From positions 42,871,136 to 42,935,135 of the forward strand of contig OX439128.1 in the NCBI GenBank assembly GCA_949318235.1: 64,000 nucleotides of DNA, written 5' to 3'. This document shows positions 1-9,369 of this stretch, one piece after another (the first letter of the stretch is position 1; each line of letters starts with the position of its first letter). The notes under the pieces were generated by a model. It worked only from the letters and a program-made list of their open reading frames with translations. It did not search any database and had not been told where the DNA came from. A program made the translations under genes and the position numbers. This stretch comes from Ecdyonurus torrentis. Lineage: Eukaryota > Arthropoda > Insecta > Ephemeroptera > Heptageniidae.

Positions 1-86
1 AGTGTGAATGAGTGAGGGAAGGAGTGAGTGAGGGAAAGGGAAAAGGTGGGGAGGGGAGCGGGAATAGGGTATATTTTTGAAATATG

Positions 87-707
87 TTAGCGAATATTAA
101 GTCCAGGCAGCCCTTGGGCTTTTCTGGATCTTAATATATGTTGATATGCTAATTCATATTGTCGTAATGTCGCATAGTTGGCTGGGCCCGGAATAGTGCG
201 AAGTATTGTTGATTTATAACATAATTGGAAATTTGATATGCCATGAGAGGCCGCATGTTCAGCCACAGGTTTTTCCATCTCATTGTTTTTTACGGATTGT
301 CTGTGGCCATTCATGCGGTCTCTCGCTTTTTGTGTGGTTAAGCCTATGTAAAATGCTTGACATTTTTCCTGTTGGCCTGTGGTGGGGTTGGTGGTATGTT
401 GGGTACATTCAAGTTTGTAGATTACGTTTTCTGATGTGCAAGTATTGTGGCCGTGGATAGGGTATGTGAGGTTGGTGACGGGACTTGTAAACGTTTTGCT
501 GGGGATTTGAGTGATGCATGTATCGCATCTCCTTCCTCTGTTGCTCTGTTTGCCGTTGTTTTGACAGGGGAAAGATCCACTAGGTAGGGGCTTAGGTTTT
601 GGTGTGGGATCAGTATGGGATAAGATTGCTTTAATATTTGGTGGTTGACGGAATGCTATTGGTGGTATTTTTGGTATTTTTTTGGTATTTTTGGTATAAA
701 TCAACAA
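87..707 (-). CDS. GIY-YIG endonuclease domain fragment of a Penelope-like element
   Basis: Open frame of 206 codons ending in TAA. Seen directly: paired cysteines (CDTC near residue 62), then CTSENVIYKLEC (the GIY-like strand), AFYIGLT (the YIG motif), an arginine-rich helix RDRMNGHRQ and a downstream AEHAASHG. This order (Cys pairs, VIY, YIG, Arg, His) is that of the C-terminal GIY-YIG nuclease of Penelope-like retroelements, which nicks the target DNA for reverse transcription. The apparent start is not credible: the first roughly 16 residues come from the low-complexity GGTATTTT junction, so this is a 5'-truncated ORF without its reverse transcriptase. The last 46 codons are repeated in inverted orientation at 695-826. 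Probably not functional alone. Confidence 0.7.
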   Translation of the reverse strand: MLIYTKNTKKIPKIPPIAFRQPPNIKAILSHTDPTPKPKPLPSGSFPCQNNGKQSNRGRRCDTCITQIPSKTFTSPVTNLTYPIHGHNTCTSENVIYKLECTQHTTNPTTGQQEKCQAFYIGLTTQKARDRMNGHRQSVKNNEMEKPVAEHAASHGISNFQLCYKSTILRTIPGPANYATLRQYELAYQHILRSRKAQGLPGLNIR

Positions 708-826
708 TACTTCGCACTATTCCGGGCCCAGCCAACTATGCGACATTACGACAATATGAATTAGCATATCAACATATATTAAGATCCAGAAAAGCCCAAG
801 GGCTGCCTGGACTTAATATTCGCTAA
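695..826 (+). pseudogene. Inverted second copy of the GIY-YIG ORF C-terminus
   Basis: The plus strand encodes the same last ~43 residues as the minus-strand fragment at 87-218 (YKSTILRTIPG... to ...LPGLNIR, then stop). The upstream part is missing and replaced by the GGTATTTT junction. It is a remnant of a second element copy and has no start of its own. Confidence 0.7.
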
Positions 827-912
827 CATATTTCAAAAATATACCCTATTCCCGCTCCCCTCCCCACCTTTTCCCTTTCCCTCACTCACTCCTTCCCTCA
901 CTCATTCACACT

Positions 913-1696
913 CCTTCCCAGATTCCCTACTCCACCCCCACCCCTCTCCACCAACTCCAAACCAGCAAGAGCATAACACGGCAGTACAAGACAAGACACT
1001 GCTCAGTGATGTGCTCAAGTAATTTTCTCTTTTGATTGATAATGTCATTATCATATGACGAAAGCTCTCAAGTTATAAAGAAACTTTTATAACATTATAC
1101 TGTGCCATGCAAGACCTCGACCTCTCCATAGAACTTCTACTGTGGTAAGGCCCTTGCTGGTTTTTCTATCCTTTTCTTTATCATTGATCCTAACCGCGAT
1201 GGTTTTTTCCTTAAATTGATTTTTTTAAATTAAAGGCACTTTAAAGAAAGTATTACATTAAGTATCATTCACATCGTATTTAAATTTGATGTCTATCAAC
1301 AGATAAAGAAAAAGTTGTTCCAGTTGAAGCAAATGGGCCCTTTCAAATGGTTTAATAACTGACGTCAACAGGCAAATGGTAGCTGGCAATTCCCAGCTTA
1401 CTGTCCGTTAATACAATGGATATTGACAAATGCATTTGAATTTGTAAACGGCGCATTTGTTTACAAGAGTGCAGCTCCATATCCATCAATATCTGTCAAT
1501 AACGGCACATGTGAAGGTTAATAAGATAATATAAGCAAAGCTTGATCCATTGGTATTGATAAGTTTTTTAAACATAGGCGTTGCACTTGCTCATGTGAAA
1601 GGTGCATATTTGCCTAGCTGTCAGTTTCATCAGTATTTCTTGATGTTTTCCGTGGATGTCAACTTTACATGCCATGTGAATGATTTTTTCAAGGTA
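913..1696. other. Non-coding stretch left of the photolyase exons
   Basis: The first ~110 bases continue the pyrimidine-rich 3' segment of the Penelope-like copy. The rest is ordinary sequence with a short hairpin near 1074-1095 (GTTATAAAG...CTTTTATAAC) and a TGACGTCA palindrome near 1361. I read the minus strand for the next photolyase exon (the segment that should follow FKFMLDG) and did not find one. Confidence 0.5.
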
Positions 1697-1816
1697 CAGC
1701 TGTGGCCAAAAGTTTAAGAACGGGGCAGCAGCGGTCACAGTGTTTTCCCATAAAGATAACATAGTGTGATTGCGGGTTGCCTATACAAATCATTCTCAAA
1801 CTTTTGGCCAGAGCTG
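1697..1816. mobile_element. Short Tc1-like MITE
   Basis: A 120-bp element with near-perfect terminal inverted repeats: CAGCTGTGGCCAAAAGTTT on the left and AAACTTTTGGCCAGAGCTG on the right. It is flanked on both sides by TA, the Tc1/mariner target duplication. The TGGCCAAAAGTTT core is typical of Tc1-family ends. It has no coding capacity. It lies 47 bp downstream of the third photolyase exon, in the next intron or 3' flank. Confidence 0.8.
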
Positions 1817-1862
1817 TACATCTAATAGAAACACTAAATAAATTCAAAAGTTAGATACATAC

Positions 1863-2515
1863 CATCTAACATGAATTTGAAATGTCTAAACGTTGCATCA
1901 AGAAATTTAGGCAGAAGGCAGAAACAAACATGGAGAGCCACTTTATTTTTCATGGCAAGCTTTTGAGCAAATAACATGGCCCAATTATCTGTAACAAAAC
2001 ATGAATCCATGAATTATTATATTTATATTTCAGCATTTTATGTTAAAAATTTTTTTCTTTTTCTTTTTTTCCCCGGGCTTTAGTATTTATTTACTTATTT
2101 TTTTAATTTTTACAAAATAATTATTATATTATTATTTTAATATGCATCTGTGTTTATTAAGGTACTATACCTTGCACTCTCTGATCCCTTGACATCCAAT
2201 AAACAACACCTGAGGATTTTTCAGGTACTTCTGTAGCCTCAGACAGAATTCTTACTCTTTTCTTGTTGAATTTGAAATCCAACACAGACTTTCCTGCCTG
2301 AAACACAACATAAGGTAGTAATAATTTAGACTTAATGACACGTGAATATACGTATCATGTTAAGCATCTTCAAGAATATTTCATACCAATTTTCTGGCTG
2401 CCTCCACACTGTTGATAAATTCTCTGTCAGAGACTTGTGTTGACGAAGTTGATGTGGTTGGTGAATCAACCAATAATTTTTGCTTCTTTTTCTCTGGTGG
2501 TGCCATTGTAAATAC
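1863..2515 (-). CDS. phr: Class II CPD photolyase, N-terminal exons (partial)
   Basis: Three minus-strand exons joined in frame: 2515-2387 (ATG at 2506-2504, good context ACAATGG, 40 codons), 2297-2171 (phase 0 in, phase 1 out) and 1988-1863 (phase 1 in and out). All borders are AG/GT. The 124 residues read a basic Ser/Thr-rich N-terminus, then SVLDFKFNKKRVR, VVYWMSRDQRVQDNWA, LFAQKLA, VALHVCFCLLPKFL and ATFRHFKFML. This is the antenna-domain start of class II cyclobutane pyrimidine dimer photolyase, which repairs UV dimers in DNA using light and FAD. The family is usually about 450-550 aa, so the whole FAD-binding catalytic half is missing here. It either lies left of base 1 or was cut off by the Penelope-like insertion. 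The AG directly before the start exon (2516-2517) suggests a 5' non-coding exon further right, not identified. A MITE (2571-2672) sits 55 bp upstream of the start exon. Confidence 0.88.
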
Positions 2516-2570
2516 CTGTAGAAAATACATATATAATTAGGTACTGTAAACCAAATAATTTGACTCTTAC

Positions 2571-2672
2571 TGTTCATAAACCCTGTTCTCTTGTGGACCA
2601 AAAAATGTGCATTCCGTCTGATTAACCATAGCTGATCGTCATTTTAGGAGCAAAGAACAGGGTTTACGAACA
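2571..2672. mobile_element. MITE family A, copy 1 (TIR TGTTCGTAAACCCTGTTCT)
   Basis: A 102-bp element with 19-bp terminal inverted repeats (TGTTCATAAACCCTGTTCT and AGAACAGGGTTTACGAACA). Its inside closely matches copy 2 at 5071-5176 in the same orientation (shared AAAAAATG, GCATTCC and GATCGTCATTTTAG). It lies just upstream of the photolyase start exon. Superfamily not assigned. Confidence 0.85.
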
Positions 2673-2900
2673 GCATTAATGTAATCTATTCTGTTATTGT
2701 GCAACTTTGTGGAGTTCGTTCTTTTAGCTGAACTTATTACTTATGACATTGTACAGGTACAGAATACTGTACCGGCATGATACTGATATACCTAGGCACA
2801 CTACACACTGCATATTAAATGTATGTAGTTATCTGATGATTGTCATCTCTTTTCATCCGTGTGTGGAATATAATTATCATACATGTATGTATGCACTATG

Positions 2901-3019
2901 CAGTGGCATATAGCAAGAATTTTGCAACGGGACGGTAAAGGGGGGATGACACCCCTTTACCCATGCTTTTTCAGACCTGACGAGGAACCCCCCCCCCCCC
3001 CCTCCAGTATACGCCCATA
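2901..3019. mobile_element. Probable degenerate hAT-like MITE
   Basis: It starts CAGTGGCATATAGCAAGAATTTTG, resembling the CAGTGGCGTAGC start of many hAT-type MITEs, contains G-rich and C14-rich inner parts (2940-2946, 2989-3002), and ends near a TATACGCCCA block that roughly mirrors the start. I do not see a clean 8-bp target duplication, so the right end is uncertain. Confidence 0.4.
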
Positions 3020-3462
3020 TGTGTGTATGCATATAGACTACATAGTACAGAGCACAAAATATGCCCATATACAGGTGTCAGGTATGTATGCGTGGTTAAT
3101 TAAACAGAATTTATATGTATAACATATTTTCAAATAATATATTGATCAGAATTTTAAAAGGTGAATCAAATTTGCTTGGGAACACTTGGGAAACACTATT
3201 GGAGGTTACATTGGTTACGTTACGTTACATCAACGACACTCGAGACCTGCTCGAGACAAAACATGCTAGCATAATATGCCATGACATCAATTGTCATTAA
3301 TGAATGGCCCATGTGCAGAGTTTATGAAACATTTATTGACCACATGCAGCCGCAGGCCCGCAGGATGCATCTATAGGTATTTAATTTAAATTACATAATG
3401 GATATACACAAGTGAAATATAACAATATAATAATTAAGAGTGTGCATAAACCATGTAATTTC

Positions 3463-3495
<33 letters not shown>

Positions 3496-3700
3496 TTAAT
3501 TATTATGTTAGTTATATAACAGGAAAGCATGGGCTTATACAACATACTACGCAGATACTACATACATCATAGCATAATATAATATAATATAGCATAGCAT
3601 TATATGATGTTACGTAACAGCTAAACACTAAACAGAGAGGGCTTGTAAACAATGCCTGGGCGCCAAAGCCAAATGCTTCTCCCATTAATATGCATTAATG

Positions 3701-3877
3701 CAGGCTCGGACTGGCCATAAGAGCAAGTCCGCAATTGCGGACGTGGCCCCTCCTGTTTGGAGGCCCCTAAGGCCCAAAAAGGGGCGTAACTAGGGTGTTA
3801 CGCCCCCTATGTGGCCCCTAAAGAGGGTGTTACACCCCTTTGGCGGACGAGGCCCCTTGATTGCCAGTCCGACCCTG
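3701..3877. mobile_element. hAT-type MITE with 8-bp target duplication
   Basis: A GC-rich 177-bp element in AT-rich flanks. Ends are CAGGCTCGGACTGGC and GCCAGTCCGACCCTG, a near-perfect inverted repeat starting with CAG as in hAT elements. It is flanked by the direct repeat CATTAATG (3693-3700 and 3878-3885), the 8-bp duplication expected of hAT. The interior holds a hairpin (GGGGCGTAAC...GTTACGCCCC) and several GGCCCCT blocks. It is non-coding. Confidence 0.85.
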
Positions 3878-4854
3878 CATTAATGCAAGCAATATGACAA
3901 TTAAATTAAGTGTTAACATGCCTTTTTATTAATTAAAGGTAATATTTCCAGTACTCCGGACACAGACCAAAACTGGTATTAGTATTATATAATATCAAAC
4001 AAATCACCGCTAGCAAAACCACGTTTTAACCGGCACCGTTTGTTATGTTTTGATTTTTTTGTTTTTCTTCTTTTCAGCACATCAGCACTGCTTTTGCATT
4101 CGTACGCCATCTAGCGAACAAAAATTGTTAGCCCCTGAAATTTATGTTGCACGCACTACTTTACTGTATAACAAGTTGCATATACTTGCCATTTGCAGGC
4201 GCTTAAAATAATTCATTTCATCAAAAATATTACTTTTTATAATTAGGAAAGAAATCGACAATTGATTGATAAAAATGTTGATAGAGTAACACTTATAGAT
4301 TAAAAAAAAATGGTAAATGGAAAATTGAGCTGTTAATTGACAATTAGGATATTGAGAAAGAGAGAGAGAGAGAGAATCAAAATTTAGAATATTGGTGCTA
4401 GACGTCCTCTAATTTTTTAAAATCTTTATCTATTTGTTACTTGATCATCTTTTTTTACCAATCGTATCAGAAAGAATAATAATATATAAATAAAACAAGT
4501 TGGCCGTTGGGGGAGACAATCGTTTAATTTGGTACAAATTTAAAAAAATATATATTTTAGTGTAAGAAAATGCATAAAAAATATAACAACAATAATTAAT
4601 AGTTAAAATAAATAAAATAAAATAATTAATAAACAATTTATTCTGTTTATCAGTTACTATACGATGTATGTATATGTTATCTTTTCTTTTTTGCTGTTAA
4701 GTATATAAATAAACTATACTCCAATGTTAATTATTATAATATAAGCTAATGAAAAAAGTGATAGTAATATAACTTTTATTTATTTCTTTTTGTTTGTTAT
4801 TTTACTTTCATCAGTATACTGCGCTTTTGCACGAGCTCCAGCTCTCTGCAACCA

Positions 4855-4896
4855 TCAATCGGGCAATGCAATCGGGCAATGGAATCGGGCAACCAT
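4855..4896. repeat. Short tandem repeat of ATCGGGCAA units
   Basis: Three consecutive units of about 13 bp (CAATCGGGCAATG, CAATCGGGCAATG, GAATCGGGCAACC). The same ATCGGGCAA core recurs once near 48721 in a collagen intron. Confidence 0.6.
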
Positions 4897-5070
4897 ATAA
4901 TTAAATATATACAGCATGACCATTACAAGTGTAAAATATGTAAAAAAATTCTCTATATTTATGTTAAATAAAATATAATTAATCATATATGTTCTATAAG
5001 GGTTGAAAACTGAAGTTGAAATTGTATAAAACACACACATACACATACACACACACACTCATTCTAGTGT

Positions 5071-5176
5071 TGTTCGTAAACCCTGTTTTCTTGCACCAAA
5101 AAATGCGCATTCCATTTGAATAACCAAAGGCGATCGTCATTTTAGTAGCAGAGAACAGGGTTTACGAATACGAACA
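5071..5176. mobile_element. MITE family A, copy 2
   Basis: A 106-bp element with the family ends TGTTCGTAAACCCTGTTTT and AGAACAGGGTTTACGAA plus a small end duplication (TACGAACA). It has the same orientation and internal sequence as the copy at 2571. The (CT)n/(CA)n array begins 6 bp after its right end. Confidence 0.85.
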
Positions 5177-5181
5177 GCATT

Positions 5182-5454
<273 letters not shown>

Positions 5455-5538
5455 GTATACTCTATGAGAAATTAAGTTTGTAATGTCAGAGGACCACGCC
5501 AGTTTTTAAGTAAAAAATATCTTTATTATTATTAAAAC

Positions 5539-5887
5539 CATAGAGAAACAGTATAGAGAATGCAGCTAAGGCATAATTGATGTCGTTGAAAGTGGGGGAA
5601 TGTTTACTAATGTGGAAGCAGTAGCATCTCTGACAAAAAGGAGGCGCTGAGTGTTGAACACGTTGAACGTGAAGAACGAATAGCTCGGTCAGCTTTATTT
5701 CGACTGATAAGCGAGCGCTCGCTTATCAGTCGAAATATAAAGCTGACCGAGCTATTCGTCCTTCACGTTCAACACTCAGCGCCTCCTTTTTGTCAGAGAT
5801 GCTACTGCTTCCACATTAGTAAACATTCCCCCACTTTCAACGACATCAATTTAGCATTAGCTGCATTCTCTATACTGTTTCTCTATG
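5539..5887. mobile_element. Foldback palindromic element 1
   Basis: A 349-bp near-perfect palindrome. The centre is a perfect 32-bp palindrome (5701-5732) around AGCGCT. The arms match out to CATAGAGAAACAG / CTGTTTCTCTATG with only a few differences: a 9-bp insertion CACGTTGAA in the left arm, a 2-bp AT in the right arm, and a small cluster near 5575. The direct repeat TTAAAAC flanks both sides (5532-5538 and 5888-5894), consistent with a target duplication of about 7 bp. It has no coding capacity. Confidence 0.85.
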
Positions 5888-5894
5888 TTAAAAC

Positions 5895-7957
5895 TAAAAA
5901 TATTTGTGGCATATACAAGAATCTGTGAGATGTTATAAGTTATAATGATATCCTATTAAATTATAAAATTATTCATTTGAATAATGATGTTATATAGCAG
6001 TGCAATTCATAAAGCAGAAAGTGTGAAGAATGCAAAACATAATATGTCTTCTATAAAAACAACAAATTAACATTGTATTCCTATTATCAAACATATATAT
6101 ACTAATATACAATGTAATAGCTTACGTTAATTTTTTTTTTTTTTCATTGTCCACATTGTATTTTATAAGCCCTAGAGGTAATATATAGTATATATCATTG
6201 CGTACAATGCTTATTATTTGTAAATATTAACAACCTAAAAGTTGCGTGCTTGCGTGCTGTTGTTTTTAATATGTTACAGTATTGTTCCTCTATCTTCATA
6301 AATTTCACAGATTTAAGATGCGAATATAATTCATTATGCTTATTTTACACTTAATTGTAGTATACTATACTTATGACTTATTATAGTTATGACTAATTTG
6401 CTTGTGGTCCTCTCTATCCTCGTATTGACGTCATTATATTTAACATAATACTGTGTGTATGTGTGCTGTACAGTAAAATAGTAATATAAGCAGTATACTA
6501 CTAGTTGTAAATATAATTACGAAGGCACACAGTGATTGTATAGAAAGAGACGCATTCAATCCGACATACTTGTACAAAAGGTGTGAAAGAAAGTAAGGGT
6601 AATGCTACAACTGTTTATTGCATTTTCAAAATTCTATCTCATTCCTTTCGACTTATATATAAAATCATAATCCTTTGAAAATACTACAGCTGGAAAAATA
6701 ATTATTTTCTTTTTCTTTTTTAGGGGAATATGTGGGAGGATATATTTTTCTGTGTACTTTATTAATAAATTTAAAAATAAGTTTTGTTAATGGAGCTTAT
6801 CGGTTTAGCGCGCGGGGAAAGCTAAGGGTCTCCTAATTTAACATAACGCTTATGGGGAAAACACTTTTTTTTTTCTCGAATTTTGAGAAAACTACTCCAC
6901 TGATTTCTGAGAAATTTAAATGACAAATACTAAACATACTTTTACGTGTTTTTAGCCATTTAAAATTTTAAGAACTTTTTAAACCGATAACCTTCATAGA
7001 CTTAAAGCATATAAAATAAAAAAAAGAATAATAGACATATTTTTCTTTTGAAGTAATAATTTTTTGTTTTGTACGTATATACGTAAAGCACATTTGTTGG
7101 AACTCAAAATAGATCCACTCGGATTAGAAGAAATACATTTTTTTTTTCTTATTTTAAAAGTTTTTTAAAATTGAAATTGGCGCAATGTATTTTAAGTCCT
7201 ATTTTATAAAGATACTCTTCACCTACATGATTACTTGTAAATTGTTTTAAAAATAACCATAATAATAATAATAAAAAGCACTTATTGCAAGGGTACATTG
7301 ATATTTTTATATTATTTCTACTTGGAATTTCTACCTTTATTATTTATTTCCAATATTTTTTTAGCAAAACATAAACAGATATGTATATATCTATATTATA
7401 CGTATGAGATAATTCAAAAGTTTTTAAACACTACATGTGAGTGCATTTGGACTGTGGTTAAGGATATTTGAATTTTCTCATAGAGTGCAGCAAAACACTT
7501 TTGACCTCTGTTTTTAACATCAAAATCAGAAAAATACTTTCTAGGTAATTTAACAAAATTATTCAATCAACTTGTAAAATTTATAGTTTTCATGAAATTT
7601 AGACGTGCAACATGAATGTATCAATACTACAGTATAATTATGGCATGCATATATTATGGCATTTTGTATTATATTGTATATAATGCTTTTAAAAAATAAC
7701 AACAAATTTTAGTCATCTGAAATCACAAACAGATAATGTATAAACTTTTGTTTTGTTCTGTTCTTCATGTATTTTAAATGCACTTTCCTTTTAATGTAGT
7801 TTTTTTATTAACGCACGATTATTAATTTATTTCAAATTGTAAAATTTTCTTGGCTATATTGTTTCTTCAAACTTTTGTATTTTAATATTTCTGCATCAGT
7901 TCTTAATTATAAAACTTCCTATAGAATGAGTCTGTATAGCAAATTTTAAACTTTAAT
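5895..7957. other. AT-rich intergenic DNA
   Basis: No exon-like segment recognised. It contains poly(T) runs, a TGACGTCA palindrome near 6425, and a weak inverted pair (TTATCGGTTTA near 6799, TAAACCGATAA near 6979) that may mark an old element of about 200 bp. Confidence 0.5.
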
Positions 7958-8080
7958 TGACCACTTGCAATGAACGAACTTTTTAAAATAATTTGAATAA
8001 TTCTTAATGCATTTCTTATGTAAAAATCGTTTTCACTTACTTGCTGCAACAATTAAAAACATTTTATTGCAAGTGGTCCA
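7958..8080. mobile_element. MITE with TIR GACCACTTGCAAT
   Basis: A 123-bp segment bounded by TGACCACTTGCAATGAA and TTATTGCAAGTGGTCCA, inverted repeats of about 16 bp. The interior is AT-rich and non-coding. No clear target duplication. Confidence 0.6.
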
Positions 8081-9075
8081 TTGTGTTCAAGAATGTATTT
8101 CTATCATCAAATAATTGCATTCTTTAGGTACGGGATAGTCTATATATATAAAAAAAAAGAAAAGAAACGTATAAAATATATAAAATGTAAACGTTAATGT
8201 CCAGAACTGCCAATCTTTAAGCCTATTAAAGTTTTATAATTATAAACGCATTATAATTTCAAAATGTAATCAATATCTCTTTTTCTACGTGAGAGCGTTT
8301 CAACTTATATGTTTGTATACTATAGGTCAAGTTAAAGTTTCTCCAAAATCTACAATTACTCGGTCATAAGGTCCAGTTGATTTTTCATTATAAATATACT
8401 CTCACTTATAGTTATTTTGTTTGGTACGTGCGAGATAGAAAGTGGAAGGAAAGAAACAAAACAAAAAAAGTTTAGAGATATATAGGAATTTGTATGTCTT
8501 GAAGACATGAGCAAGCCTCTAAGATTCATGTGGGTTTGTATGTTAATGGGAAATGATTATGCCTGTGGTGTTTTTAACGCATCATGCGCTGGCCAGCCCG
8601 CATGGTGTTTTATATTATATTCTTTTATATTCTATTGTCGCTTTCTTTCTTTATACCACTTTTACCGTGGGAATTGTAAACATTGTGTCTGTCATATATC
8701 AAAATATAAACAATCACTTGCGGCAAAAATTGCCATTTTGTTTTCATATATATATATACCATCGTGATTCCTCATTTACTTGAATAAAAAATTTTTAATA
8801 AAAGAGAAATTGAAATTTTTAAAATTTTATATTCTTTTATTTTTATGGGACAATACTTGTATTATTATTTTGCATATAAAATAGCAAAAGATATAAAATT
8901 TGGTACTATTGTATTTTTTTTTATCATTTTTATTACTTAGCGTATATAATCAAATTAAGTAATCTTAGCATAAAAATTCATGCATAAATTGACTACAAAT
9001 CAACTTTTTATGGTTCAAATTTAATACTATGTCTTAAAATTGAAATTTTATTTGTAATTTACGTAACGTGCTATG

Positions 9076-9112
<37 letters not shown>

Positions 9113-9335
9113 CGAGCCACTTCAGGGGAAACTTTTTGAAGAAAGAGAAAAAGAAACTTTTTGTGTTCCCAATTGTTAAAAATTTATTCAAATAATTTTT
9201 AAAACAATAATATAACAATTTTCTTGTATCATCATAAAATATAAGAGGAAATTTGAATTATATTGAACTTATAATTTATTACATAATTCTTTATAGAAAT
9301 TAAAACGTAACAATGAAAGTAGGAAGCTTTTTTCG

Positions 9336-9369
<34 letters not shown>

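Larger units (their letters stand above)
1..912. mobile_element. Penelope-like retroelement 3' end in inverted-repeat arrangement
   Basis: Bases 1-218 are the reverse complement of 695-912, essentially exact over 218 bp, and the match is still running at base 1, so the left arm continues outside the window. Each arm carries the same C-terminal coding end and TAA stop followed by a purine/pyrimidine-biased 3' segment. The 476 bp between the arms holds the rest of a GIY-YIG-type coding region on the minus strand. The junction near the right arm is a low-complexity tract with repeated GGTATTTT units (660-697). Inverted or tandem partial copies are known for Penelope-like elements. The reverse transcriptase part is not in the window. 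A plain inverted duplication of two truncated copies is the alternative. Confidence 0.7.

Noticed and set aside
960..1110. Possible hammerhead ribozyme, as found in some Penelope-like elements
   Set aside because: A GACGAAAGC piece is present, but no CUGAUGA core at suitable spacing on either strand.
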